Below are positions 26,926 through 36,063 of a stretch of 64,000 nt of DNA, piece by piece. A program made the position numbers and the translations under genes. Positions within the stretch are counted from its first letter, which is position 1; the number at the start of each line of letters is the position of its first letter. Source of the DNA: Flavobacterium chilense (lineage in GTDB: Bacteria; Bacteroidota; Bacteroidia; Flavobacteriales; Flavobacteriaceae); NCBI RefSeq assembly GCF_001602525.1, contig NZ_LSYT01000009.1, positions 62,001 to 126,000 on the forward strand, given 5' to 3'. Under the pieces are notes generated by a model, which was given only the letters and a program-made list of their open reading frames with translations, was not told where the DNA came from and ran no database searches.

Positions 26926-26950
26926 AAAAGCCTCGGTGATGAGACTTTTT
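26926..26950 (-). terminator. Probable terminator of the DUF2795 gene
   Basis: AAAAAGTCTC ... GAGGCTTTTT on the minus strand, with one mismatch in the stem and a long T run towards lower coordinates, 16 nt beyond the stop. Confidence 0.6.
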
Positions 26951-26965
26951 CCTTTGGTTTATTTT

Positions 26966-27187
26966 TTAATATTCATCCTCATTCCAAAGATAATCTTCGT
27001 CTGTTGGATAATCAGGCCAAATTTCTTCCATTGATTCATATATCTCTCCTTCGTCTTCAATTGACTGAAGGTTTTCTACTACTTCTAATGGAGCACCAGC
27101 TCTAATAGCGTAGTCAATAAGTTCGTCTTTGTTAGCAGGCCATGGCGCATCACTTAAATAAGATGCTAATTCTAATGTCCAATACAT
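26966..27187 (-). CDS. DUF2795 domain protein
   Basis: 73 residues, acidic. The pattern WTLELASYLSDAPWPANKDE, LIDYAIRAGAPLEVVENLQ and IWPDYPTDEDYLWNEDEY matches the DUF2795 family, a short helical protein nearly universal in Bacteroidota. Function unknown; lies just upstream of secA on the same strand but separated by its own terminator. Confidence 0.88.
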   Translation of the reverse strand: MYWTLELASYLSDAPWPANKDELIDYAIRAGAPLEVVENLQSIEDEGEIYESMEEIWPDYPTDEDYLWNEDEY

Positions 27188-27375
27188 CTGTTATCTGTTT
27201 AGTTTGTGCAAAAATAAATTTTTTACTGAAAAAGACAAGTAAAATTTGATTTATTTTAATAAAATTTAAGAACGTTCCCTTAATTGTATATTTTAGATGA
27301 TTGATTTTAGATTTTTGAATACTTAAAATATGTGAATATCTGCAATCAAAAATCATTAATCTCCAATCAAAAATC

Positions 27376-27945
27376 CTATTTCCTCGGAATCCACTTTACT
27401 TCATCCGCTTTTAAGTCTGAGGACAACTTCCGTGCCAAGACAAAAAGGTAGTCAGAAAGTCGGTTTAAGTACATTATCGCTATTTCAGGAACATGTTCAT
27501 TATGGCTTAAATGTACTGCCAAACGCTCTGCTCTGCGGCAAATGCAACGCGCTATATGACAATGTGACACGGTTGGATGCCCGCCCGGTAAAACAAAATG
27601 AGTCATTTGCGGAAGGCTTTCTTCCATTTTATCTATTTCGTTTTCTAATAATTCGATATCAGAATCGATTATTCCCAGGTTTTTTAAGCGAAGTTCACCG
27701 TTCTTTAAAACCTCTTTCTCCTGTGGTGTAGCCAAAATAGCACCAACGGTAAAAAGACGATCCTGAATTTCGATTAAAATAGTCTTGTAATGCGCATCGA
27801 TTTCCTGATCGCGTATTAGTCCTATATAAGAGTTGAGTTCGTCGACAGTTCCATAACTGTCAATTCGTATATGATCTTTAGGAACACGGGTGCCTCCAAA
27901 AAGAGCGGTTGTTCCTTTATCTCCTGTTTTGGTATATACTTTCAT
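27376..27945 (-). CDS. pduO: Cob(I)alamin adenosyltransferase, PduO type
   Basis: 189 residues. The N-terminal ATP-binding signature YTKTGDKGTTALFGG and the downstream SYGTVDELNSYIG, RAERLAVHL and VLARKLSSD match PduO-type ATP:cob(I)alamin adenosyltransferases. It makes adenosylcobalamin, the cofactor of methylmalonyl-CoA mutase, whose chaperone MeaB is encoded at 3842-4942. Preceded by an octamer-repeat tract. Confidence 0.94.
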   Translation of the reverse strand: MKVYTKTGDKGTTALFGGTRVPKDHIRIDSYGTVDELNSYIGLIRDQEIDAHYKTILIEIQDRLFTVGAILATPQEKEVLKNGELRLKNLGIIDSDIELLENEIDKMEESLPQMTHFVLPGGHPTVSHCHIARCICRRAERLAVHLSHNEHVPEIAIMYLNRLSDYLFVLARKLSSDLKADEVKWIPRK

Positions 27946-27948
27946 TTT

Positions 27949-28035
27949 TTTTAAGATGCTAAGGTTCTGAGCTGCTAAGATTCTAAGATTTCTTTTTTTT
28001 GAGTAAAATTTAAAGCCTTTTAAGATGCTGAGTTT
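27949..28035. repeat. Octamer-period intergenic repeat, copy 3
   Basis: Units ATGCTAAG, GTTCTGAG, CTGCTAAG, ATTCTAAG at 8-bp spacing, then after a T-rich gap AAGATGCTGAG. Between the ABC ATPase gene and pduO. Confidence 0.65.
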
Positions 28036-28076
28036 TTCCTTTTTCGATTAAACAATTAACCAAATAAACGATTAAA

Positions 28077-28763
28077 CTATTTAGTTGTATCGCTTTCAAT
28101 TAAACCATCACGCAAACGAATAACACGATGTGCATAAGCCGCAATATCTTCTTCGTGGGTTACCAGGATTACCGTATTTCCCTGTGCATGAATATCTCCA
28201 AAAAGCTTCATGATTTCTACAGAAGTTTTACTGTCCAGGTTTCCCGTTGGTTCATCGGCAAGAATAATCGAAGGTTTGTTGACCAAAGCACGGGCAATTG
28301 CCACACGCTGGCGTTGTCCTCCTGAAAGCTGATTGGGCTGGTGATCCATTCTGTCTGCAAGATTTACTTGTTTTAAAACCTCAACCGCTCTTGCATGGCG
28401 GTCTGATTTAGAATATCCTGCATAAATCATAGGCAGAGCCACATTGTCTAAAGCAGTAGTTCTGGGTAAAAGATTGAAAGTCTGAAATACAAATCCAATT
28501 TCTTTGTTCCGAATTCCCGCCAATTCATCATCTCTCATTTGGCTGACATCTTTTCCGTTTAAAACATATCGCCCTGAAGTTGGCGTATCCAGACAACCCA
28601 ATAAATTCATTAAAGTTGATTTTCCAGATCCCGAAGGTCCCATTAAGGCAACGTATTCTCCTTTGTTGATTTCTAAATTAATTCCTTTTAAAACATAAAC
28701 AATTTCGTTACCTAATACAAAATCTCGTTTGATGTCAGTTATTTTAATTAATGGATTTGCCAT
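28077..28763 (-). CDS. ABC transporter ATP-binding protein, LolD/MacB type
   Basis: 228 residues, a single nucleotide-binding domain: Walker [11 protein letters not shown]-loop FQTFNLL, signature [14 protein letters not shown], Walker [12 protein letters not shown] and the switch His in LVTHEED. The [13 protein letters not shown] and [11 protein letters not shown] stretches place it in the MacB/LolD/FtsE subgroup that powers lipoprotein release or export. No permease gene is adjacent, so its partner lies elsewhere. Confidence 0.93.
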   Translation of the reverse strand: MANPLIKITDIKRDFVLGNEIVYVLKGINLEINKGEYVALMGPSGSGKSTLMNLLGCLDTPTSGRYVLNGKDVSQMRDDELAGIRNKEIGFVFQTFNLLPRTTALDNVALPMIYAGYSKSDRHARAVEVLKQVNLADRMDHQPNQLSGGQRQRVAIARALVNKPSIILADEPTGNLDSKTSVEIMKLFGDIHAQGNTVILVTHEEDIAAYAHRVIRLRDGLIESDTTK

Positions 28764-29069
28764 TTCTATTTACAATTTTGGATTTAAAAGTACAAAACAC
28801 TTTTCAATAAAAGGTAAGTAGTATTAAATTGATTTATGTTACAAATTGAAGTTCTTAATTATTGATTTAAGTTTTAATATTTGTTTTTTTAATATTGAAA
28901 TTTCTATTAAAAAATTGTTCTATAATTTTAGAATATTGTTGTATAATTTAAATGTTTTTTGTGTTTTATTGAATTATATTGTTTTTTATGTTTTAAAAGT
29001 GATAATTATGTAATATGTTACTTAGGTTTCTAACCTATATTTGTTATCTAATCTTTAACAATCAGAATT
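28764..29069. other. AT-rich intergenic region, promoter of the next lipoprotein gene
   Basis: 306 nt of extremely AT-rich sequence with no ORF, repeat or hairpin that I can support. It separates divergent genes; the only signal is the TATATTTG box at 29036-29043. Confidence 0.6.
29036..29043 (+). promoter_or_regulatory. Candidate -7 box
   Basis: TATATTTG, 26 nt before the ATG at 29070, matches TAnnTTTG. The upstream -33 TTG is not evident. Confidence 0.45.
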
Positions 29070-29729
29070 ATGAAAAATATACAATTAATATCAGGAATTG
29101 CAATAATCGTATTAGGCTTTACATCGTGTAAAGATGAAAAACAAGAAAAAGCGAAGAAAACAATCGACTCTTATATAACCTACGTCGATTCTGTTAAAAA
29201 TGTAAAAGCTGACGATTTGAAAGCAGATTGGAAAAACGTTGAAGCTGAGTATGACAGAAGAGCCGCAAATGCACAACTGGCACTTGCAGATCTTAAAGAT
29301 AATGCTGCCGAAACGGAAAAGATAAATACAAGTAAAGTTAAGTACGAAGAGTTTAAAGATAAAATGACCACCGTTTTTGCCCCTCCGGCTCCAAGCCCAC
29401 AACAACAATTAAGAAATTCCTTATTTGGTGAAGGAAAAATTGGCGAGGATATGAATTTTGATTGGGTAAACGCTAAAAATATTCATAGTGTGTACCAACA
29501 ATTTGTTCATACCGTAGAGAATAACAAAGATAAATATTCCCGTGAAGACTGGGATAAAATTAAAATCATGTACGAAGCCCTTGACAGCCGAAAAAACACA
29601 GTTGAAAAAGAAGGACTTACGGCTGAGGATAATAGAAAAATTGCAGGTTTAAAAATAAAATTTGCGCCAATGTATACACTTAACAGAATGGGAGCTAAAT
29701 CTGAAGAGAACAAAGAAGCTAAAAAATAA
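29070..29729 (+). CDS. Helical lipoprotein, DUF6565-like
   Basis: 219 residues. Lipobox FTSC (Cys20). The mature part is highly charged and almost wholly helical: repeats of the kind ETEKINTSKVKYEEFKDK and AEDNRKIAGLKIKF, with a Pro-rich hinge APPAPSPQQ near 110. It resembles small periplasmic helical lipoproteins of flavobacteria, possibly DUF6565. Function unknown. It has its own promoter-like box and terminator, so it is a single-gene unit. Confidence 0.72.
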   Translation: MKNIQLISGIAIIVLGFTSCKDEKQEKAKKTIDSYITYVDSVKNVKADDLKADWKNVEAEYDRRAANAQLALADLKDNAAETEKINTSKVKYEEFKDKMTTVFAPPAPSPQQQLRNSLFGEGKIGEDMNFDWVNAKNIHSVYQQFVHTVENNKDKYSREDWDKIKIMYEALDSRKNTVEKEGLTAEDNRKIAGLKIKFAPMYTLNRMGAKSEENKEAKK

Positions 29730-29751
29730 TTGAGTAAATTGAATTAGTACT

Positions 29752-29783
29752 AAAAGACAATCAGAAATGGTTGTCTTTTTTTT
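29752..29783 (+). terminator. Intrinsic terminator
   Basis: AAAAGACAA (29752-29760) pairs with TTGTCTTTT (29771-29779), followed by more Ts. Confidence 0.9.
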
Positions 29784-29813
29784 GTTTAGAAAGAATATTT
29801 GATCTTGTATAAA

Positions 29814-30665
29814 TTACTCTTCAAAGTTTTTTAAATTCTGTAAAAAGAGCTTCCAGATCGTATCCTGAAATCTGGTTTTGAAAAAGCCAAAATGGCCAAT
29901 ATCCTGAACACCAAAATCATTTGCTTTTAAATGTACCCGGGTTACCTGAGCGTTTTTAAATTTTGATGCAATCCAGTCTACCGCTGATACTGTAGCATAA
30001 AAATCATGATCAATACTGTAAGAAACAATTTTGCATTTTATTTTGTTATAACGCTCTTGTGTGTTTTTAATGACATCAAAATGATAGTTGGCTTTTTTAC
30101 ACCAATTTGCCCATTCTAATGCCATTCCTTTTGGTAAGTCTTCCATTCGGGTTAAATGACTGGAAGGTAAATAGTTGAAGATCCTCGTAAAAACAGGTAT
30201 GATTACATACCACAAAAGCTGCATTTTTATTCTTGCAATTCCTTTCCAGTGCACCCAGCTGCCGGATTGTGAAACAACCATAATAATACCATCAAATAGA
30301 TCATTAGAAGGAACTAAACCAATAAGCTGACCGCCAATGCTGTGGGTAATGATGAATAATTTGCTGTTTGTATTTTTACCTTTAACATATTTAACGACGG
30401 ATTCAAAATCGTTTTCTGCCCAATTTGAGGCTGTTGTATTCAGTTTAGAAAGTGGTCCGGATTGCGATTCGCCAATTCCGCTGTAATCAAACGTGAAAAC
30501 AGAGTAGTGCTGACTACAAAGAAACTTTGCAAAATGATTGTAGTAACTTTTTTTTACTCCGGTCGCAGAAGCAATAATAACACAATTAGCATTTGGAATG
30601 TCTGAAATGAATTCAGTTACTGCTATTTGATAGTGTAAAGGCGTATTGATTTTTATTGCATTCAT
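29814..30665 (-). CDS. Alpha/beta hydrolase
   Basis: 283 residues. The nucleophile elbow is THSIGGQL (the usual GxSxG has Thr-His here), preceded by FTFDYSGIGESQSG, and the final His lies in DIGHFGFF. No signal peptide, so cytoplasmic. It resembles uncharacterised serine aminopeptidase-like or esterase-like hydrolases; substrate unknown. It precedes a region with a relic of a methyltransferase gene. Confidence 0.78.
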   Translation of the reverse strand: MNAIKINTPLHYQIAVTEFISDIPNANCVIIASATGVKKSYYNHFAKFLCSQHYSVFTFDYSGIGESQSGPLSKLNTTASNWAENDFESVVKYVKGKNTNSKLFIITHSIGGQLIGLVPSNDLFDGIIMVVSQSGSWVHWKGIARIKMQLLWYVIIPVFTRIFNYLPSSHLTRMEDLPKGMALEWANWCKKANYHFDVIKNTQERYNKIKCKIVSYSIDHDFYATVSAVDWIASKFKNAQVTRVHLKANDFGVQDIGHFGFFKTRFQDTIWKLFLQNLKNFEE

Positions 30666-30731
30666 AAAATTTGAAATAGTAACAAATGTAATAAAAATAG
30701 GATTTTATGTTTTTTATACCAAACCCGAAAA

Positions 30732-30790
30732 ACAAAGTGTTCTTTTTCCTGCTCGTATTTAAAAAGCATAAATGCCGGGCTGGCACAAGG
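30732..30790 (-). pseudogene. Relic of the 3' end of an O-methyltransferase gene
   Basis: 27 bases at 30732-30758 are identical to 31405-31431 in the neighbouring methyltransferase gene and similarity continues for about 20 more, with an indel. On the minus strand it encodes the remnant KYEQEKEHFV, matching RYEQEKEHFV of the intact protein. Frameshifted and without a start, it looks like the decayed end of a duplicate copy. Confidence 0.6.
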
Positions 30791-30812
30791 ATTTTTCTCG
30801 TAGACCCTAAAA

Positions 30813-31217
30813 TTATTTGCTAATCAATTGTTCAAGTCTCGTCATCATTTCATCTTTTTCTTTCAGCATACGCTCAAATAAAGCAATTTTTTCTTCATGA
30901 AGTTTTTTTATTTCTTCGATAGGATTGAAGTTGAATGTAGAATTAGGATTTCCAACGCAGGCATTATCTCCAAAAGTATTTGCAATCACATTTACTGCAT
31001 TATCTTCATCAAAATTTTTAAAAGCTTCAACAGGAATTCTCAAAGAACTGGAGATTTGTTTAAGGAGATTATCTTCAATTATCTCTTTCTGTTCCAGTAT
31101 AGAAATTTTCTTCTGGTTCCAGTCTTCTCCCAAATCATAAGCAAGTGCTTCCTGTTTGATGCCAAGCATTTCTCTGAAGCGTTTTACGTTTCTTCCCTGA
31201 TGAATTTTCTGTTCCAT
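30813..31217 (-). CDS. XRE-like helix-turn-helix regulator with C-terminal coiled coil
   Basis: 134 residues. The N-terminal half is a degenerate XRE-type HTH (RNVKRFREMLGIKQEALA, then ISILEQKEIIEDNLLKQI). The C-terminal third (from about 95) is a heptad-rich coiled coil (KLHEEKIALFERMLKEKDEM) that probably dimerises it. Between them is a Asn-rich segment with the only Cys. The upstream region has duplicated TATCTTTG boxes and a 12-bp-spaced direct repeat (31243-31311), suggesting autoregulation. No toxin-like partner gene adjoins it. Confidence 0.75.
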   Translation of the reverse strand: MEQKIHQGRNVKRFREMLGIKQEALAYDLGEDWNQKKISILEQKEIIEDNLLKQISSSLRIPVEAFKNFDEDNAVNVIANTFGDNACVGNPNSTFNFNPIEEIKKLHEEKIALFERMLKEKDEMMTRLEQLISK

Positions 31218-31242
31218 AATGAGTGTCTTTTTTCTGAAAGTT

Positions 31243-31311
31243 CAAAGATAAAGTTATCTGTATTAAAAAGTTTGAATTTCAAAGATAAAAAAACATCTTA
31301 TAAAACATCTT
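31243..31311 (-). promoter_or_regulatory. Promoter region of the HTH gene with paired direct repeats
   Basis: TTCAAAGATAAA occurs at 31241-31252 and 31278-31289; read on the minus strand each contains TATCTTTG, a fit to TAnnTTTG, the nearer lying 26 nt before the ATG. AAAACATCTT is repeated at 31290-31299 and 31302-31311. Confidence 0.45.
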
Positions 31312-31391
31312 TTTTTGTCAGATATTATATCTAAATTTAGTATGGTTTGCCTTAATCCGTTTGCTTAAATATAAAGAGAAGGTCAGTAATT

Positions 31392-32171
31392 TTATGCTCT
31401 AATTACAAAGTGTTCTTTTTCCTGCTCGTATCTAAAAAACACGAATCCCCATTGAAAAGTATCGATAGTGACTTTTACTTTTGGATGTTTTTTTATGATT
31501 TCCCAGGCTTCTTCCATTTCTGGTGACCAATGAATATCATCAAAAATCCAGACAGAATCGTTGTTGATTGTTGGTAATAAAAGTTCAAAATAAGCTAAAG
31601 TTGCTTTTTTAGAATGATTACCATCAAAGTATATTAAATTGTAAGTTGCAGATTGCAGGTTTTCAGAAACTAAAAAAGATTCAAACTCTGAGATTACACT
31701 TTCAACGTTGTTTAAATTGAATTTTTGCAATTCTAATTGACATTGATTTCCTGTGTTTGGGCAACCTTCGAGCGTAATTACTTTGGCATTTGTATTGCCT
31801 AATGCCATGGCAGAAGTAGCCAGACCTAAAGAAGTTCCTATTTCTAAAATACAATCAGGTTTAAAATAATGAGTCACTCTAAACAACAGTTCAGCACGTT
31901 TTGGAGAAATTCCGGCTGTTTTTGCAATCTTCGAGATTTGTCTTTTGTTTGATTTAAAAACTTTCGAACCGGCACCAAAATCGATTACTTCGATAAAATC
32001 GTTATTTTCAATAAGTGATTTTCTGTAGTTCTTTAAAATCGAATATTCCGGTTTTGATTTTTTATCATAAAAACACTTTGTCAACAGATTAAAAACAAAC
32101 GGAGAATGTACACCATGTTCGTTTTTGGAGTTCCAAAGAAATTTTAAATAGGATTGTATTTGAAATAGCAT
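31392..32171 (-). CDS. Class I SAM-dependent O-methyltransferase
   Basis: 259 residues. The SAM-binding motif I is CILEIGTSLGLATSAMA, followed by VITLEGCPNTG (acidic residue binding the ribose) and LIYFDGNHSKKATLAYFELL, which is typical of class I O-methyltransferases. Motif DDIHWSPEMEEAW follows. Substrate unknown. A damaged copy of its 3' end lies at 30732-30790, beyond the HTH gene. Confidence 0.83.
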   Translation of the reverse strand: MLFQIQSYLKFLWNSKNEHGVHSPFVFNLLTKCFYDKKSKPEYSILKNYRKSLIENNDFIEVIDFGAGSKVFKSNKRQISKIAKTAGISPKRAELLFRVTHYFKPDCILEIGTSLGLATSAMALGNTNAKVITLEGCPNTGNQCQLELQKFNLNNVESVISEFESFLVSENLQSATYNLIYFDGNHSKKATLAYFELLLPTINNDSVWIFDDIHWSPEMEEAWEIIKKHPKVKVTIDTFQWGFVFFRYEQEKEHFVIRA

Positions 32172-32221
32172 TTTTTGTTTTAGCCAATAAACTAGTTTTA
32201 AAACTGTTTTAGCTTTTATAA

Positions 32222-32698
32222 TTATTTGTTTACCGATATTAGCTTAACATCAAAAATAAGTACTGAACCTGCCGGAATACTACTGTAAGTATAACTTCCG
32301 TATCCTAAATGTGCCGGAATTAATAAAATTCCACTTCCGCCTGTTTTAAAATAAGGAATTCCTTCTGTCCAGCCTTTAATTACCTGATTTAATCCAAAAG
32401 CAATTCCCTGGGCACTACTTTGGTCAAAAACTTTTCCACTTGTAAAATAACCTTTGTAAGCAACAGTTACATTTGAAGCTGCTGTTGGCTGCGCTCCGCT
32501 ACCAGGTTCATTAATAACATAATAGAGTCCGGAATTGGTTTTTTGAGCAGTTAAATTATTTTTTGCAATATAATCAGTGATTTCTTTTTCGTTTTGGGCA
32601 GTATAATCAACTTCTACAGGTTGTTCCTCTTCTTTTTCATTACTTACACAAGATGTAAATAAAGTAAATACTAATAATGCTGATAAAAGGTATTTCAT
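32222..32698 (-). CDS. FKBP-type peptidyl-prolyl isomerase lipoprotein
   Basis: 158 residues. Lipobox FTSC (Cys17), a short acidic linker, then an FKBP domain (about 50-157): VTVAYKGYFTSGKVFDQS, FGLNQVIKGWTEGI, GSGILLIPAHLGYGS, and IPAGSVLIFDVKLISV. The residues lining the FKBP pocket are present, so it is likely an active prolyl isomerase assisting folding outside the cytoplasm. Starts 76 nt after the end of the ABC-F gene. Confidence 0.92.
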   Translation of the reverse strand: MKYLLSALLVFTLFTSCVSNEKEEEQPVEVDYTAQNEKEITDYIAKNNLTAQKTNSGLYYVINEPGSGAQPTAASNVTVAYKGYFTSGKVFDQSSAQGIAFGLNQVIKGWTEGIPYFKTGGSGILLIPAHLGYGSYTYSSIPAGSVLIFDVKLISVNK

Positions 32699-32773
32699 GT
32701 GGTATTTGTTTTTTGAGATTGTAAATATAAAAATATGATTTTAGTTTCAAAAGTTTAAAAACGGAACGAAAAA

Positions 32774-34636
32774 TTATCCTTCAATTTTAGCAGATAGTTC
32801 AAACCAGCGTTCTTCCTTTTGATTTATTTTATTAATGATATTTTGCAGTTCATTTGCTTTTTTCTCAATATCAGCATCTGCTACTTTTCCATCAGAAAAT
32901 AATTGTTCGATTTTAGTTTTCTCAATTTCTAAATCTTTGATTTCTCTTTCGATTTTCTGATATTCTTTTTGTTCGTTAAAAGTTAAGTTTCCGGTTGGAT
33001 TGTTTTGTTTCCAGTCTTTTTTCTCCGCTTTATTTTCTTCTTTTTGAGCCACATCTGCACTGTCCTCATAAGCTCTGAAATCAGAATAGTTTCCAGGGAA
33101 ATTTTCGATTTCGCCCTGTCCTCTGAAAACAAATAAGTGATCGACAATTTTATCCATGAAATAACGGTCGTGCGAAACAACTAATAAACATCCCGGATAA
33201 TCTAAAAGAAAACTTTCAAGTACATTTAACGTTACAATATCTAAATCGTTTGTTGGCTCATCGAGAATTAAAAAGTTTGGGTTCTGAATTAAAACGGTAC
33301 ATAAATACAAACGTTTTAATTCTCCTCCGCTTAATTTTTCTACATAATCGTATTGTTTTTTAGCATCAAAAAGAAAACGCTCTAACAATTGCGAAGCCGA
33401 AATAATTTTTCCTTTTGTAAGCGGAATGTATTCACCGTATTCTTTAATAATATCAATTACACGCTGATTTGGTTTCGGGTTGATTCCGCTTTGCGTATAA
33501 TAACCAATTTTAATTGTATCACCTTTTACAACACGGCCGCTGTCCGGCGGAATTGTTCCGGTAAGTAAATTTAAAAAAGTAGATTTTCCGGTTCCGTTTT
33601 TACCAATAATTCCAATTCTTTCGCCACGCTGAAAATCAAAACTGAAATTATCCAGAATAACCTTTTCCTTAAATTTTTTAGAAAGTTTATGAAGCTCAAT
33701 AATTTTGCTTCCCATTCTTTCCATATTAATTTCAAGTTCGACCTTGTTTTCTTTACGTCGGCTTTGGGCTTTTTCTTTAATTAGATAGAAATCATCCTGA
33801 CGGGATTTAGATTTGGTTGTTCTCGCTTTTGGCTGACGGCGCATCCATTCTAATTCTTTTACAAATAGATTTTTTGCTTTATCAATACTGGAGTTTTCAG
33901 AAGCAATTCGTTCTTCTTTTTTCTCTAAATAATACGAGTAATTACCTTTGTATTGGTACAGTTTACCATTGTCCAGTTCGATAATTTCATTACAAACACG
34001 CTCCAGAAAGAAACGGTCGTGTGTTACCATAAACAAGGTAATATTTTCTTTGGTAAAATAACTTTCAAGCCATTCGATCATTTCAAGATCTAAATGGTTG
34101 GTTGGCTCATCCAGGATCAATAAATCAGGGCGATTAATTAAGATGATAGCCAGAGAAAGACGTTTTTTTTGTCCTCCCGAAAGATTTTTTACTTTAAGTT
34201 TAAAATCTTCCAGTTTTAATTTAAATAAAATCTGTTTGTATTGCGTTTCAAAATCCCAGGCATTATGCTGATCCATTGCGTCGAAAGCTTTTTGATACGC
34301 TTCTTCGTCATTTGGGTTTTCAAGCGCTTTTTCGTAAGCTTCAATTACCTTTAAGGTTTCATTGTCTGAAGCAAAAATACTTTCTTCAATTGTAAGCTCA
34401 TCCTGCAAATTATTGTCCTGTGAAAGAAACGCCATTCTGATTCCTTTTCTCAAAACCACTTGTCCGGTATCAGGCTCGTCTAAGCCATTGATAATGCTCA
34501 TAATGGTGGTTTTTCCGGAACCATTTTTGGCAATAAAAGCGATTTTTTGGTCTTTGTTGATTCCAAAAGAGATATTGTCAAAAAGGACTCTTTCGCCAAA
34601 TGACTTTGATATATTTTCTACAGATAAGTAATTCAT
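32774..34636 (-). CDS. ABC-F family ATPase (Uup-like)
   Basis: 620 residues with two ABC domains (about 1-250 and 310-530) in one chain and no membrane segment. Walker A AKNGSGKTT and GKNGTGKST, signatures LSGGQKKRLSLA and LSGGELKRLYL, Walker B LLILDEPTNHLD and FLILDEPTNDLD. The linker between the domains is basic and Arg/Lys-rich, and the last 75 residues form a coiled coil, as in Uup. Such proteins act on the ribosome or on nucleic acid structures rather than in transport. Confidence 0.92.
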   Translation of the reverse strand: MNYLSVENISKSFGERVLFDNISFGINKDQKIAFIAKNGSGKTTIMSIINGLDEPDTGQVVLRKGIRMAFLSQDNNLQDELTIEESIFASDNETLKVIEAYEKALENPNDEEAYQKAFDAMDQHNAWDFETQYKQILFKLKLEDFKLKVKNLSGGQKKRLSLAIILINRPDLLILDEPTNHLDLEMIEWLESYFTKENITLFMVTHDRFFLERVCNEIIELDNGKLYQYKGNYSYYLEKKEERIASENSSIDKAKNLFVKELEWMRRQPKARTTKSKSRQDDFYLIKEKAQSRRKENKVELEINMERMGSKIIELHKLSKKFKEKVILDNFSFDFQRGERIGIIGKNGTGKSTFLNLLTGTIPPDSGRVVKGDTIKIGYYTQSGINPKPNQRVIDIIKEYGEYIPLTKGKIISASQLLERFLFDAKKQYDYVEKLSGGELKRLYLCTVLIQNPNFLILDEPTNDLDIVTLNVLESFLLDYPGCLLVVSHDRYFMDKIVDHLFVFRGQGEIENFPGNYSDFRAYEDSADVAQKEENKAEKKDWKQNNPTGNLTFNEQKEYQKIEREIKDLEIEKTKIEQLFSDGKVADADIEKKANELQNIINKINQKEERWFELSAKIEG

Positions 34637-34879
34637 GAAGATATTTCTAGCTGAAAATCAGCTTTTATTAATTAAGATTCTAAAAAAAGATTGCGCAAAG
34701 ATAGCTTTTTGAATCAGAGAAAAAAAACGACTTTTTAAGTGGTAATATTCCTGATTTATTTTGAATTGAAAGATCAGTAAGGATGTAAATTAAAACCCGA
34801 TTGTGATGTAACATTTTAAGAAAGGTGTCGACTTATCAAATTGTAAAATAGTTTGGTAATTAATCATTAAATTAAGAGT

Positions 34880-35305
34880 ATGGAAGAAAATAATACTAAT
34901 AAATTAGAAGATTTTAAAATAAATACTAAAATTAAACTTGCCGCATTATGGACTTCTGTCATGTTTTGCTATGTTTATGGAGATTACTTTTCTCTGTATG
35001 TTCCTAAAAAAGTAGAAGATTTTATAACTGGCGAAACATTGCTTGATTCTCCTGTGAAATTATTTCTTGCCGCAATCTTAATGGCAGTTCCGGCTTTAAT
35101 GATTTTTGCATCTGTTGTTTTAAAACCAAACATAAACAGAGTACTGAATATTGTTTTTGGAATTTTTTATACCGCAATCATGTTATTAATTGCATTTACT
35201 TCAATTGCACCCTGGTGGAGTTTTTATGTATTTTTTGCATTATTAGAAAGTATTCTTACATCAGTAATATTTTGGACTGCACTTAAATGGCCAAAACAAA
35301 TTTAA
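34880..35305 (+). CDS. DUF6326-like four-helix membrane protein
   Basis: 141 residues with four hydrophobic helices after a short charged N-terminus. The pattern KIKLAALWTSVMFCYVYGDY and LMAVPALMIFASVVL fits the DUF6326 family. First gene of a same-strand run with a DUF4386 protein (22 nt), an AraC-family regulator (40 nt) and a hydrolase lipoprotein (61 nt). Function unknown. Confidence 0.75.
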   Translation: MEENNTNKLEDFKINTKIKLAALWTSVMFCYVYGDYFSLYVPKKVEDFITGETLLDSPVKLFLAAILMAVPALMIFASVVLKPNINRVLNIVFGIFYTAIMLLIAFTSIAPWWSFYVFFALLESILTSVIFWTALKWPKQI

Positions 35306-35327
35306 ATTTTAAAAAGATATAAGAAAG

Positions 35328-36023
35328 ATGGATCAAGAATCAAAATTATCGTTTAGAAATACAGGAAGAATTGCCGGGTTGCTATATTTAGTAGTCGTAA
35401 TAACCGGAATTTTTAGTTTAGGATATGTTCCTTCAAAATTAATAGTCTGGAACAACGCTTCTGCAACTTTTGTCAATATTACAAACTCTGAGTTGCTTTT
35501 TAGACTTGGTGTTGTAAGTGGTTTAATCTGTTATATTTTCTTTTTGTTTCTGCCTTTGGTTTTGTATAAACTATTGAAACCCGTTCATAAAACATACGCT
35601 CTGTATATGGTAATTTTAGCAATTGTAAGTGTTCCGATTTCTTTTGCAAACATGCAGAATAAATTTGCAGTACTTTCTGTAATTAGTTCTGAAGGACAAG
35701 ATAAAGATCTTGTAATGTTTTATCTCAATCAATATGATTATGGAAATTTAGTTGTTCAGATATTTTGGGGGCTTTGGCTTTTTCCGTTAGGATATTTAAT
35801 TTTTAAGTCAGGAATAATTCCAAAATTTTTAGGAATATTATTAATGCTTGGCTGTTTAAGTTATTTAATAGATTTTTTTGGAGATACATTGTTTACTAAT
35901 TATCCTAAACTTGGAATATCTTCTTATATAAGGCTTCCGGCAACTTTTGGCGAGATCGGAACCTGTTTATGGCTTCTAATAATGGGAGCTAAAAATAATT
36001 TAGATGCATTTTCTACAGAATAA
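35328..36023 (+). CDS. DUF4386 family membrane protein
   Basis: 231 residues with six or more helices. The N-terminal RNTGRIAGLLYLVVVITGIF with a downstream YVPSKLIV, and later NQYDYGNLVVQIFWGLWLFPLGYLIFKSG, are the marks of DUF4386. Function is unknown. Commonly found beside AraC- or Tet-type regulators, as here. Confidence 0.85.
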   Translation: MDQESKLSFRNTGRIAGLLYLVVVITGIFSLGYVPSKLIVWNNASATFVNITNSELLFRLGVVSGLICYIFFLFLPLVLYKLLKPVHKTYALYMVILAIVSVPISFANMQNKFAVLSVISSEGQDKDLVMFYLNQYDYGNLVVQIFWGLWLFPLGYLIFKSGIIPKFLGILLMLGCLSYLIDFFGDTLFTNYPKLGISSYIRLPATFGEIGTCLWLLIMGAKNNLDAFSTE

Positions 36024-36063
36024 GACAAACTTAATTATTTAGATTTGTGATCAAAATTGTTTT

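Noticed and set aside
30813-31217. HTH gene considered as an antitoxin of a toxin-antitoxin pair
   Set aside because: No small toxin-like gene is adjacent on either side; neighbours are a hydrolase and a methyltransferase.
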